Source: Myxococcaceae bacterium (GTDB taxonomy: Bacteria; Myxococcota; Myxococcia; Myxococcales; Myxococcaceae). From it: DNA of 52,248 nucleotides. The stretch's first letter is position 1. Every line of letters starts with the position of its first letter. Shown piece by piece: positions 18,166 through 26,959 of this stretch. The translations under genes were made by a program, and so were the position numbers. Where the stretch lies: contig JAEUJQ010000040.1 in NCBI GenBank assembly GCA_016793095.1, positions 1-52,248 of the forward strand, written 5' to 3'. Below the pieces are notes generated by a model, which made no database searches, was not told the origin of the DNA, and saw nothing but the letters and a program-made list of their open reading frames with translations.

Positions 18166-20457
18166 ATGCTTTCAGCGATGCAGGTGGCGATGCTGGTGTC
18201 AGCCGACGACTCCGTCTCCTCCGTCTCGCACGGAGCGTCTGACCTCGACGCCCGCCTGCTCCAGGGCGCCCGACTGGAGTCCATCGAGGCGCTGCGCGAC
18301 CTGCTGCCGCTGATCGCCGAAGCCCGTCGAGCAGGGCGTGCGGAGGGCCGCCTTCGAGTCGGTCCCCGCCTCTTCGCCGTCTCGGCGATGGGAGGCGCGC
18401 AAGACGTCTTCGTCACGTTCGAGAGCGCCGCTCCTCTCTCTCGTGTGAGCCTCGAGCTCGTGGACGTGCTGCTGTCTGGCGAGCTGCCCCGCGTCTTGAC
18501 CGAGGTGTGCCGGGCGGCTGCCTCGGTGTTGCCCGACGCCATGTGCGCCGTGTTTCTCATCGGTGACGATGGGCTGCTTCGGGTGGGGGCCGCGCCGAAC
18601 GTACCCGAGCCGCTGCTCGCGCCCTGGCGGGGCGTCGCTCCCAGCGCGGAGCTGGGCGTCGTGGGACAGGCACTCGAACAGAAGCAGTTCACCGTGGCCT
18701 CCGACGTCGCGATGGACCCGCGCTTCGCCTCGCAGCGGGAGGCGGCTCAGCAGGCCGGCGCGCGACAGTGTTGGGCCTGGCCGATCCTCGCCCGCTCGGG
18801 AGGGTCCCTCGGGGTCCTGGTGGCCTGGGGCCGGGGAGCCCACCGGCCCGTCGAGCTCGAGGTCGCCCACACCTTCGCCATCGTCCGCTTCGCAGCCCTC
18901 GCCATCGAGCACGCGCGCTCAGCCCGTGCGACGACGGAGACCCTCGAGCGCTACCACCTCGTCGGCCAGGCCAGCACCAACGTCGTCTACGACTGGAACC
19001 TCCGCTCCAACACGCTCGAGTGGAGCCCGCGCATGCAGCAGGTGTTCGGCTACGACGAGAGCCACGCGATGAGCCTCGACTGGTGGGAGAGCTGCCTGCA
19101 CCCGGTCGAGCGTGAGCGGGTCGTCGCCGCGCTGCAGGAGGCCATCACCGAGCGCCGCGGCGCCTGGAACCAGACCTATCGGTTTCGACGCAAACACGGC
19201 ACGTGGGCCACCGTGGTCGATCGCGGCCACCTGCTCTTCGACGAGACCGGTGTTCCCACCCGGCTGATCGGAGAGATGAGCGACGTGTCAGGCCAACAGC
19301 AACTGCAGGCGCGCCTCGCGCTCACGGAGCGCCTCGCGTCGGTCGGCACCCTCGCCGCCGGCGTCGCTCACGAGATCAACAATCCCCTCGCGTGGATCAC
19401 CTCGAACCTGCAGTTCGCCATCGAAGAGCTCGGGCGGATCCGCGAAGAGTCGTCGATGGCCTCGCTCGACGAGCTGCTCGAGGCGCTCCACGACGCGCGG
19501 TCCGGCTCGGTGCGGGTGAGCACCATCGTCCGCGACCTGAAGCTCTTCGCGCGCGCCCAGGACGACCAGGTGGCCATGGTGGACGTGCGCCGCGTGCTCG
19601 AGTCAGCCATCACGATGGCGCGCAACGAGATCCGCCACCGGGCCTCGCTCGAGCGACGCTTCGACGAGGTGCCGCTGGTGCGGGGCAACGAGGGCAAGCT
19701 GAGCCAGGTCTTCCTGAACCTGCTCATCAACGCGGCCCAGGCGCTCCCCGAAGGAGAGCTCAGCCGCCACCGCATCGTGGCCTCGACGGGGGTGGACCCG
19801 AACGGGAACGTGGTGGTGTCGATCAGCGACACCGGCCACGGCATCGAGCCCGACCTGCTGCCGCACATCTTCGACCCCTTCTTCACCACCAAGCCGGTGG
19901 GCCAGGGGACCGGGCTGGGTTTGTCCATCTGCCACACCATCGTGAGCGGCCTCGGCGGCTCGATTCAGGTCGAGAGCACCCTGAAGAAGGGCACCACCTT
20001 TCGCGTCGTGCTGCCCGTCGGCGCGGTGGAGGCGCGAAAGAGCCCGGTCCCCCTCGTCGAGCCCACGGTGGCGCACGCGCGCGGAGTCGTGGTGCTCATC
20101 GACGACGAGCCCTCCGTGCTGACGGCGCTGCATCGGGTCCTCGCGGGCCAGCATGAAGTGAAGGCCTTCACCGAGCCGCAGGAAGCGCTCGCCGAGCTGC
20201 CGGGCCTCTCCCCCGACGTCATCTTCTGTGACGTGATGATGCCGCACATGTCGGGCGGCGAGCTCTACGGTCGTCTCCGCACGAGCCACCCCGGCCTGGC
20301 CGAGCGCCTCGTCTTCATGACGGGCGGCGCCTTCAGCCCCAACGCGCGGGAGGCGCTCCAGGATGCCCAGCGGCCGGTGCTCGAGAAGCCCTTCTCGGCT
20401 GACGGCGTGCGCCGGCTCGTCAACGAGCAGGTGGCACGCGTGCGCGCGACGCGGTGA
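18166..20457 (+). CDS. Hybrid sensor histidine kinase/response regulator (GAF-PAS-HisKA-HATPase-REC)
   Basis: The 763-residue protein has no transmembrane segment. In order it has a GAF domain (about 104-252), a PAS domain (about 260-365; VVYDWNLRSNTLEWSP), a HisKA dimerisation domain with phospho-accepting His402 (GVAHEINNPLAW), and a HATPase_c domain with LLINAAQAL, DTGHGI and GTGLGLSI. A receiver domain with Asp689 (VIFCDVMMP) and Lys in LEKPFS ends it. It is a cytosolic hybrid kinase with an unknown signal and output; no DNA-binding partner is adjacent. The start is uncertain: ATGs at 18166 and 18178 and a GTG at 18124 are in frame with no clear ribosome site. Confidence 0.9.
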   Translation: MLSAMQVAMLVSADDSVSSVSHGASDLDARLLQGARLESIEALRDLLPLIAEARRAGRAEGRLRVGPRLFAVSAMGGAQDVFVTFESAAPLSRVSLELVDVLLSGELPRVLTEVCRAAASVLPDAMCAVFLIGDDGLLRVGAAPNVPEPLLAPWRGVAPSAELGVVGQALEQKQFTVASDVAMDPRFASQREAAQQAGARQCWAWPILARSGGSLGVLVAWGRGAHRPVELEVAHTFAIVRFAALAIEHARSARATTETLERYHLVGQASTNVVYDWNLRSNTLEWSPRMQQVFGYDESHAMSLDWWESCLHPVERERVVAALQEAITERRGAWNQTYRFRRKHGTWATVVDRGHLLFDETGVPTRLIGEMSDVSGQQQLQARLALTERLASVGTLAAGVAHEINNPLAWITSNLQFAIEELGRIREESSMASLDELLEALHDARSGSVRVSTIVRDLKLFARAQDDQVAMVDVRRVLESAITMARNEIRHRASLERRFDEVPLVRGNEGKLSQVFLNLLINAAQALPEGELSRHRIVASTGVDPNGNVVVSISDTGHGIEPDLLPHIFDPFFTTKPVGQGTGLGLSICHTIVSGLGGSIQVESTLKKGTTFRVVLPVGAVEARKSPVPLVEPTVAHARGVVVLIDDEPSVLTALHRVLAGQHEVKAFTEPQEALAELPGLSPDVIFCDVMMPHMSGGELYGRLRTSHPGLAERLVFMTGGAFSPNAREALQDAQRPVLEKPFSADGVRRLVNEQVARVRATR

Positions 20458-20466
20458 AGTGCGCCG

Positions 20467-21483
20467 GTGCGACTGCGACTGCTGATGGTGCTGTTGTTCC
20501 CCGCGTGCGGGCCTGCGCCCGATGAGGTGGGAGTGGGCGTGCTGCGGCAGCCGCTGCCCTCGACGACGCTCGTCATCAGCGCGGTGTTCGGCGCCGGCGG
20601 AGTCATCGGCACGGGGTCCACGCCGGCCTTCCGAACGGACTTCGTCGAGCTGCACAACGTCTCGGGGCAGCCCATCGCGCTGGGCCCCTTGACGCTCCAG
20701 CACGCTGCCTTCATGGGCTCGAACTGGCAGGTCGCGGACTTCGAGCCGACCGCGTCGGTCCCGGCCGGCGGCTACCACCTCGTCGCCTTCACCTCGGGCA
20801 TGACGACCATCGGCGCCCCCCTGCCGCCACCCGACACGTCGAACGCCTTCATCGACCTCGCGCGCTCGGAGCTGAAGCTCGCCCTGGTGACGGGGGCGGC
20901 GGCGCTCGGAACGACGTGCCCGCTGAGTGGCGCCGAGGCGTCACGCGTCATCGACTTCGTCGGCTCTGGCACGGCCAACTGCTTCGAGGGCGCCCCCGCG
21001 CCGCCCGCGTCGGTGACGGCGGGCCTCGTGCGCAGAGCCCAGGGGTGCCTCGACACCGACCGCAACGCCGACGACTTCGAGGCGCTCGCTCCCGTGCCAC
21101 GCAACGCCGCCGCGCCGCCCATCTTCTGCTTCCCTGACGGCGGGTCGAGCGCCGTGCCAGACGCCGGCGCACCAGCGCCCGACGGCGGCGTCGATGCGGG
21201 CGCGGTGGCGCCTGACGCCGGCCCGCCACCCGACGCGGGCTCGACGCGGCCCGACGCGGGCGCGCCGACGAGCGACGCCGGGAGCCCCGTCGACGCCGGC
21301 CGCCCACCACCTGACGGCGGCGACGTGGGCGATGCCGGACAGACGATGATGACCGATGGCGGGGGAGGCCCGGGCCTCAGCGCGCGCAGCGGCTGCCGCT
21401 GCTCGTCCGTCGACGCCAGCACGTTCTTCGCAACCCTCGCGCTGGCCTCGCTGCTGCGCCGACGCTCACCGCGCGCGGCGTGA
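20467..21483 (+). CDS. Lamin-tail-domain lipoprotein with MYXO-CTERM-like tail
   Basis: The 338-residue protein starts at GTG 20467, nine bases after the kinase stop. A short signal ends in the lipobox FPAC. A lamin-tail-like domain (about 35-160) follows, with LVISAVFGAGG, FVELHNVSGQPIALG and YHLVAF. It continues with a long Asp-Ala-Gly linker encoded at about 21160-21345 and a MYXO-CTERM-like tail (SGCRCS, hydrophobic stretch, LRRRSPRA). Lamin-tail domains occur in many secreted bacterial surface or nuclease proteins; no catalytic role is evident. Having both a lipobox and a C-terminal sorting tail is unusual. Its end overlaps the convergent cysteine-cluster gene by 18 bases. Confidence 0.75.
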   Translation: MRLRLLMVLLFPACGPAPDEVGVGVLRQPLPSTTLVISAVFGAGGVIGTGSTPAFRTDFVELHNVSGQPIALGPLTLQHAAFMGSNWQVADFEPTASVPAGGYHLVAFTSGMTTIGAPLPPPDTSNAFIDLARSELKLALVTGAAALGTTCPLSGAEASRVIDFVGSGTANCFEGAPAPPASVTAGLVRRAQGCLDTDRNADDFEALAPVPRNAAAPPIFCFPDGGSSAVPDAGAPAPDGGVDAGAVAPDAGPPPDAGSTRPDAGAPTSDAGSPVDAGRPPPDGGDVGDAGQTMMTDGGGGPGLSARSGCRCSSVDASTFFATLALASLLRRRSPRAA

Positions 21484-21924
21484 GCGCTGTCCCAGGAAGT
21501 GGAAGGCGAGCTGCCGGTCGAGCCGCGCGACTGCGTCAGCCGCGGCCTGAGACACCCCGGGTGCGCGCGCCGCCTCCACCACCGTCCCCGCGTCAGGCAC
21601 GCCGAGCGCCTCGGCCACCTTCGCGCGCAGGGCCCGCGTCGAAGCGACGACCTCCACCGCACCGGCCAGCGAGACTTCGTCGGCCTCGTGCGCCTCGAGG
21701 AGGAGACAGCGGAAGCGACGACAGGTGAGCGGCCGCTCGGCGTAGACGCGGCAGCTCCGCCCTTCGAGCGCCGGGCACGGCTGCCGCGCGTGATGCGCCC
21801 CGGGAGCGACCTGCAGCACCGACGAGAGCAGCGGCAGCTCGTCCTCGACGAGGGGAACCCGGTCGAACAGCGTGCCATCACAGCAGAAGCCGCAGGCGAG
21901 GCAGAGGCTCACGGCGGCGTGCAT
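21466..21924 (-). CDS. YkgJ-family cysteine-cluster protein
   Basis: The 152-residue protein carries the YkgJ zinc/iron-chelating cysteine cluster: CLACGFCCDG at about 8-17, CPALEGRSCRVY and ERPLTCRRFRC at about 63-73. The C-terminal half is helical. The family is widespread and its role is not established, though binding a metal or Fe-S cluster is expected. The ATG at 21924 is strongly supported by GGAGG six bases upstream (21931-21935). The in-frame extension to 22215 lacks this. It is convergent with the lamin-tail gene (18-base overlap) and divergent from the transglycosylase gene. Confidence 0.85.
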   Translation of the reverse strand: MHAAVSLCLACGFCCDGTLFDRVPLVEDELPLLSSVLQVAPGAHHARQPCPALEGRSCRVYAERPLTCRRFRCLLLEAHEADEVSLAGAVEVVASTRALRAKVAEALGVPDAGTVVEAARAPGVSQAAADAVARLDRQLAFHFLGQRSRRAR

Positions 21925-21927
21925 ATT

Positions 21928-21936
21928 CCACCTCCC
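21928..21936 (-). promoter_or_regulatory. Strong ribosome binding site fixing the cysteine-cluster start
   Basis: On the minus strand GGGAGGTGG ends three bases before the ATG at 21924, with the GGAGG core six bases away. Most genes here lack so clear a site, and it decides this start against the longer frame. Confidence 0.7.
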
Positions 21937-22105
21937 ACCGAAGTGCTCGCGCCTGCCCGTCGTGCTCCGTCTCCGAAGGCCGGCCAGACCGCGAGAGGAG
22001 GCCCGGCGGGCGGCGCGAGGCAGCGCCTTCGCCTCAGCAGCGCCCGGCCCCCGCCGAAGGAGCCCGGCGCGCCCCCGTGCCGGCCTCGGCGCTAGAGTCG
22101 TGCGA

Positions 22106-24124
22106 ATGCTCGCCCTCTTCCTGGGACTGTGTCTGGCCGCGCCCGACGCTGGAGCGGCCGCGCGGCCCGACGGCGGAGCCCCGCGCAAGCTGCGCGTGCT
22201 GGTGCGGCTCTTCAACGACGGCTTCCTGCCGCCGCAGGCAAACCCCGAGGCGCACGAGCTCGAGCTGCTCGAGCTCTTCGCGCAGCGTCACGGCTGGGCG
22301 CTCGAGCGCGTTCCGATCGAGCGCTTCGACGAGCTCGTCCCTGCGCTGCTCGACGGCCGGGGCGACGTCATCGCCGCGGGCCTCACGGTGACGCCGTCGC
22401 GGCAGAAGCTGGTGGCCTTCACGCGCCCCACCGAGGTGGTTGACGAGCTGCTGGTGACGCAGGCCATCGACGGCGGCGTGCCCGCGAGCCCCGCCGCGCT
22501 CGCCGGCGCCACCGTGCACATCGCCAGAGGCAGCGCCTTCGTCGAGTCGCTCGAGGCCCTCAGGGCGAAGGGCATCGCCCTCACCATCGAGCAGCTCGAC
22601 GGCCCCTTCCCGCCCGATCAGCTCGCGTGGGAAGTCTCACGAGGCGCCCGGCGCTTCACCGTGGTGGACAGCCGCCGCTACGAGGCCATCACGGCGTACA
22701 CGCCGGCCCTCACCGCGGCCTTCGCCATCGCCACCGAGCGACCCATCGCGTTCGCGCTCCACCCGAAAGACACCACCCTCCGCTCGCAGCTCGACGCGTT
22801 CCTCATGGAGCGCTCCTTCCTCGAGGCGCGCGTGGACAGCACCGGCGACCTCGACGCCATCAAGCAGCGCGGCACGCTGCGCCTGCTCACCAGGAACAAC
22901 GCCGTCACCTTCTATCTGCACAAGGGCGAGCGGCTGGGCTTCGACTACGAGCTCTCGAAGCTGCTCGCGCGACAGCTGGGCGTGCGGCTCGAGGTGGTGG
23001 TCGCGCCCTCTTACGAAGCGCTGGTGCCGATGCTCCGCGCCGGCAAGGGCGACCTCATCGCGGCGTCGCTCACCGTCACGCCCGAGCGCGCGGCCCAGGT
23101 GGCGTTCTCGACGCCCTACCTCTTCGTGAAGGAGGTGATCGTCGAGCGGAGCGCTGCAGACGCGGGCACGCCCGTGACCGCGCTCGAGCACCTGGCGGGC
23201 CGAACCGTCACCGTGCGGCCCTCGTCGTCGTACGCCGCCACGCTCGCGCCGCTCGCCACGAAGTACGGCTTCACGGTGGTGCCTGCCGACGAGGATCTCG
23301 AGGTGGAGGACCTCATCGCCGACGTCGCGAGCGGCGCGCAGGACCTGACGGTGGCCGACAGCCACTTCCTCGAGGCCGAGCTGCTCACCCGTCGCGACGT
23401 CCGCGCCGGCCTCGCGCTCTCGTTGGACCGCCCCATCGCCTTCGCCGTCCGCACCGAGAACCCGAAGCTGCTCGCGGCGGTGAACGCCTTCGTCAAGAAG
23501 ACGTACCGGGGCCTCGAGTACAACGTCATCAAGAAGCGCTCGTTCGAGAACCGGAAGCAGGCCGTCGCCGCGCGCACCGCGGACTCGTTCAAGACCGGCT
23601 CGCTCTCACCGTACGATGGCCTCATCAAGAAGCTCTCGGCGCAGTACGGCTTCGACTGGCGGCTCATGTCGGCCCAGGCGTGGCGAGAGAGCCGCTTCGA
23701 CCCGAAGGCCACCTCGTGGGTCGGTGCGCAGGGGCTCTTCCAGGTGATGCCGGCGACCGGGAAGGAGATGGGCTTCACCCGGCTGTATGAGCCCGCCATC
23801 GGCGCGCACGCCGGCGTCAAGTACATGGCGACGCTGCTCAGGCGCTTCGACCCGGCGCTGCCGCTCGACGAGCGGGTGCGGTTCTCGCTCGCCGCCTACA
23901 ACGCGGGCTTCGGCCGGGTGGAGGACGCGCGGCGCCTGGCTGTCGAGCTCAAGCTCGACCCCGACGTCTGGGCGAACAACGTCGAGAAGGCGATGGCGCT
24001 GCTCGCGCGGCCGAAGTACGCCCGACGGGTCCGTGGCGGCTTCTGCCGGTGCCAGGAGCCCGTCGACTACGTGAACGTCATCGAGAACAAGTACCACTCG
24101 TTCGCGCAGCTCGTGGAGGAGTGA
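22106..24124 (+). CDS. Lytic transglycosylase with two tandem solute-binding domains (MltF-like)
   Basis: The 672-residue exported protein has a signal peptide (about 1-20) and two SBP_bac_3-type periplasmic binding domains. The first spans about 27-245 (LRVLVRLFND, DVIAAGLTVTPSRQ) and the second about 250-475 (GTLRLLTRNN, GDLIAASLTVTPERAAQ). A C-terminal SLT lysozyme-like domain follows (about 503-665) with catalytic Glu528 in AWRESRFDP and GLFQVMPATG, then AAYNAGFGRV. MltF cleaves peptidoglycan glycan strands and normally carries one binding domain (E. coli MltF is about 518 residues); the extra domain is unusual. ATG 22106 starts the signal peptide; the upstream open frame overlaps the divergent gene. 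Confidence 0.88.
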   Translation: MLALFLGLCLAAPDAGAAARPDGGAPRKLRVLVRLFNDGFLPPQANPEAHELELLELFAQRHGWALERVPIERFDELVPALLDGRGDVIAAGLTVTPSRQKLVAFTRPTEVVDELLVTQAIDGGVPASPAALAGATVHIARGSAFVESLEALRAKGIALTIEQLDGPFPPDQLAWEVSRGARRFTVVDSRRYEAITAYTPALTAAFAIATERPIAFALHPKDTTLRSQLDAFLMERSFLEARVDSTGDLDAIKQRGTLRLLTRNNAVTFYLHKGERLGFDYELSKLLARQLGVRLEVVVAPSYEALVPMLRAGKGDLIAASLTVTPERAAQVAFSTPYLFVKEVIVERSAADAGTPVTALEHLAGRTVTVRPSSSYAATLAPLATKYGFTVVPADEDLEVEDLIADVASGAQDLTVADSHFLEAELLTRRDVRAGLALSLDRPIAFAVRTENPKLLAAVNAFVKKTYRGLEYNVIKKRSFENRKQAVAARTADSFKTGSLSPYDGLIKKLSAQYGFDWRLMSAQAWRESRFDPKATSWVGAQGLFQVMPATGKEMGFTRLYEPAIGAHAGVKYMATLLRRFDPALPLDERVRFSLAAYNAGFGRVEDARRLAVELKLDPDVWANNVEKAMALLARPKYARRVRGGFCRCQEPVDYVNVIENKYHSFAQLVEE

Positions 24125-24139
24125 GCCGGGGCGCGCGGC

Positions 24140-25576
24140 TCAGCTCGCGCGCGGCACCGTGAGGCGGAAGACCGTTCGACCCGGCTGCGACTCGAGCGAG
24201 AGCGTTCCCCCGTTGGCCTCGACGAGCTTGCGCGCCAGCGGCAGCCCCAGCCCGGTGCCCTTCTCGCGCGTGGTGAAGAAGGGCTCGAACACGCGCGCCT
24301 GCAGGTCCGCCGCGATGCCCGGCCCCTCGTCGTGCACCTCGAGCGCGCCGTGGTCGCGCTCCTCCCGGCCGACCACCCGCACGCGCTGGCCCGCCTTCGA
24401 CACCTGCAGGGCGTTCTTCACGAGGTTGACGAGGGCGCTGGTGAGCAGGCTCTCGTCGCCCTCGAGCCTGAGCGCCGGCACGTCCACGTCGAGCGTCACT
24501 CCACGCCCGGCGGCCTCTCCCTGCAGGTGCCCGACGGCGCTGGTGACGAAGGCCTTCGCGTCGAACGGGGTCCTCGTCACCTTCTGCTCGCGCGCGAAGG
24601 CGAGGAAGTCCTCCACGATGCGCTTGAGGTAGTCGAGCTCGCGCCGGATGCGCCCGAGGTGTTCTCGGGACTCGGCGAGGCCGGGGGAGGGGCTGCGCAG
24701 CTCCTCGTCGAGCAGCCCCGAGAAGAGCTCGATGCCGCCGAGCGGGTTCTTCACCTCGTGCGCGACGCCGCCGAGCATCATCTTGAGCTGGCGGTCCCGG
24801 CTCTCGAGCCCCGCGCGCATGAGCTCGAGCTCGCGAGAGAGGGCCGACACCTCGACCGTCTTCGCAGCCGTCGAGACCGGCGAGGACAGGTCTCCCCGGC
24901 CGATGGACTGCGCGGCGCGGACCAGCGCCTCGAGCGGGCGTGACACCTGCCGGGCCGACAGCACCGCCGCGACCGCCAGGAGCAGCAGCGTGAGCGCCGC
25001 GAGCCCGATGAAGGCGTTCCGCAGGTCCGCGAGCGGCCCGAAGAAGGCGGCGCTCCCCTCGACGGCCACCACCGCGACCGTTCGACCGTCCTGGACGATG
25101 GGCGCGTAGCCGGTCTTGTAGAAGGCGCCGTCGGTGCCCTTGAAGAGCACCTGCGAGGCGTTGCGCTGGCCGGCGAAGACGACCTCGAGCTCGAGCGCGT
25201 CGCGCAGCAACTCCGGCACCTCGGCGCCCGGCGGCAGCCCCCCACCCACGTCCAGCCGCGCGCGCCGCTCGGCGTCGAACACGAGAATGCGCCGGGCACC
25301 CGAGGCCGCCTGCGCGACCTCGAGCGTCTTCTTGAGCGACCGCCAGGTGCGGCTGCCCTCGCCCACCGCGTCGTCGGCGGTCACCGAGAGCACCCGCTCG
25401 GGGCTCAGCTGCGCGGCGATGGTGGAAGCCGTGGCCGAGAGCGCCTCGCCGAGCTGTCGCTCGAGCACGTTGCGGCTCGCCCGGAAGAGCAGGAAGCCGC
25501 CGAGCGCCAGCAGCGCCAGGGTCGGGGCCAGGAAGGCCAGCAGCAGGCGGCCGCGGAGCGTCACGAGGCCATTCAA
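24140..25576 (-). CDS. Membrane sensor histidine kinase
   Basis: The 478-residue protein has TM1 (about 11-31), a periplasmic sensing domain (about 35-185), TM2 (about 188-208), a HAMP domain (about 208-262) and HisKA with His273 (GGVAHEVKNPLGG). Its HATPase_c domain has LVKNALQVSKAG, DEGPGI and GTGLGLPLARKLV. The sensing domain has DAERRARLDVGGG and FYKTGYAPIVQDG, as in double-PAS/dCache-like sensors. It is an orphan kinase: no response regulator gene is adjacent, and the neighbour is a PilZ protein 19 bp upstream on the same strand, probably co-transcribed. It is convergent with the transglycosylase gene (15-bp gap). Confidence 0.9.
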   Translation of the reverse strand: MNGLVTLRGRLLLAFLAPTLALLALGGFLLFRASRNVLERQLGEALSATASTIAAQLSPERVLSVTADDAVGEGSRTWRSLKKTLEVAQAASGARRILVFDAERRARLDVGGGLPPGAEVPELLRDALELEVVFAGQRNASQVLFKGTDGAFYKTGYAPIVQDGRTVAVVAVEGSAAFFGPLADLRNAFIGLAALTLLLLAVAAVLSARQVSRPLEALVRAAQSIGRGDLSSPVSTAAKTVEVSALSRELELMRAGLESRDRQLKMMLGGVAHEVKNPLGGIELFSGLLDEELRSPSPGLAESREHLGRIRRELDYLKRIVEDFLAFAREQKVTRTPFDAKAFVTSAVGHLQGEAAGRGVTLDVDVPALRLEGDESLLTSALVNLVKNALQVSKAGQRVRVVGREERDHGALEVHDEGPGIAADLQARVFEPFFTTREKGTGLGLPLARKLVEANGGTLSLESQPGRTVFRLTVPRAS

Positions 25577-25595
25577 CCCGAGCCGCCGCGGTGAG

Positions 25596-25964
25596 TCAGT
25601 TCTTCTTCGCCTGCCGGCCCGAGACGATCTCCTCGATGAGCCGCGTCGAGTCTTCGTCGAAGTTGAGGAACTCGATGCCCATGCCCGCGACCCGGCCTGG
25701 CACTCCCGCCGGGTTCACCCGCACCACCCGGCCCATCCCCTCGATGAGGCGGCTGCCGTCCTTCAGCGAGAACTGCAGGTAGATGATGCTGCCCTCGGCC
25801 TTCGGCTGATCGGTGCGGATGAAGATGCCGCCCGCCGAGAGGTTGACCGAGTACTCGGCGAGGAAGTCTTCGAAGGTGTTGAACCGGTACTGGACGAGGA
25901 GCGACAGCGCCGTTCTCGCGAACCGGCGCTTGTCGGCCCCTGACCCACCGTCGCTGTCGCTCAT
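25596..25964 (-). CDS. PilZ-domain protein
   Basis: The 122-residue protein is a single PilZ domain. The c-di-GMP-binding RxxxR is present as RRFAR (about 13-17) and the NxSxxG motif as NLSAGG (about 41-46). It resembles the TIGR02266 branch of myxobacterial PilZ proteins. It likely binds c-di-GMP and transmits it to a partner; motility or envelope control is usual for the family. ATG 25964 is preferred because PilZ proteins of this type begin with a short acidic N-terminus. It is upstream of the membrane kinase gene and divergent from the next unit, with a 73-bp gap. Confidence 0.88.
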   Translation of the reverse strand: MSDSDGGSGADKRRFARTALSLLVQYRFNTFEDFLAEYSVNLSAGGIFIRTDQPKAEGSIIYLQFSLKDGSRLIEGMGRVVRVNPAGVPGRVAGMGIEFLNFDEDSTRLIEEIVSGRQAKKN

Positions 25965-26037
25965 TGCACCCACTGTAGCGCGCCGGGGCGCGTCTGCCGC
26001 TTCGTCGTACAGGGCGTCTTGAGCGAGACTGCGAAAG

Positions 26038-26949
26038 ATGGCCGTGACGGACCTGCTCAGGACGGTGCGCTTCGGTGGGGCCCAGGGCCGCGCGGCGGCG
26101 AGCTCTCTCCTCGAGGCCGCGCAGACCGGCGCGCTCAAGCCCCACGAAGCCGCCGAGGTGAAGAGCCTCATCGCCGAGCCCGCCCTGCACGACGTCTTCA
26201 AGGACGGCCTCGGCGCGTCGCTGCGGCAAGCCCTCACTGGCAGCGGCGGCCCGGTGCTCGACGTGAAGGCCCTGTTGCCCGACCCGAAGTCGCTCACGAA
26301 TCCGAAGACGCTGGCCCCGCGGTTCGCGGCCGATCTCACCCTGATGAAGCCACAGCTCGCCGACGAGCGGCTGCCGAAGGACGAGAACGCCGAGCGGCTG
26401 ATGGAGTTCTTCGTCGCCTACGCCGAGCGCTTCGTCGACCTCACGAGCCACGCGCGGCTGCCAGACACGCCGGTCACGCCCATGCGGCCCGAGGAGCACG
26501 CGAAGGCGCTCAAGCAGTTCGAGAAGGCGCTCACCGACGGTGGCTTCAAGGCCCTCGTCGATCGCACCTCCGGGCAGAACGGGGTCGAGCTGGGCCGCTC
26601 GCTGCTCGACTCGAAGTCGGTGGACGAGCTGCGGCAGCGCACGAAGGAGGTCTCGCTCGAGGGGCCAGCGAAGAAGGACCCCGCCAACCCCAACGCCGCG
26701 ACGTCCATCGCCGTGAGCGCGGCGCACGACAAGCTGCTCAAGCAGAAGAACGAGGAAGAGGAGCGCGCCCACCGGCGCGGGAGGAAGGGCAAGCTGGGCG
26801 CCAACATGGTGTGGAACGTGCTGCACCTCTTGCGAGACGGCGCCGAGACGCCCGAGGAGAAAGAGGCCCTCAACCAGCTGATCGTCTCGGCTGCGCTGGT
26901 GCTCGTCTTCTTCGCGGTCGTGCTCACGGTCCTGCTGATGACGCTGTGA
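26038..26949 (+). CDS. Uncharacterised protein with C-terminal transmembrane anchor
   Basis: The 303-residue protein is mostly helical and charged. A predicted C-terminal transmembrane helix (about 280-301, LIVSAALVLVFFAVVLTVLLM) makes it a candidate tail-anchored protein with a cytosolic bulk. A Lys/Glu/Arg-rich basic stretch (KKDPANP to RRGRKGKLG, about 215-260) precedes the anchor. No known domain was recognised. It is followed after ten bases by a methyltransferase gene and probably belongs to a three-gene unit. Confidence 0.65.
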   Translation: MAVTDLLRTVRFGGAQGRAAASSLLEAAQTGALKPHEAAEVKSLIAEPALHDVFKDGLGASLRQALTGSGGPVLDVKALLPDPKSLTNPKTLAPRFAADLTLMKPQLADERLPKDENAERLMEFFVAYAERFVDLTSHARLPDTPVTPMRPEEHAKALKQFEKALTDGGFKALVDRTSGQNGVELGRSLLDSKSVDELRQRTKEVSLEGPAKKDPANPNAATSIAVSAAHDKLLKQKNEEEERAHRRGRKGKLGANMVWNVLHLLRDGAETPEEKEALNQLIVSAALVLVFFAVVLTVLLMTL

Positions 26950-26959
26950 CGGAGACCGC

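Noticed and set aside
21160-21345. Repeated short units that could suggest a CRISPR array
   Set aside because: The repetition is a coding Asp-Ala-Gly linker inside one open frame; spacing is not regular and no cas gene is present.
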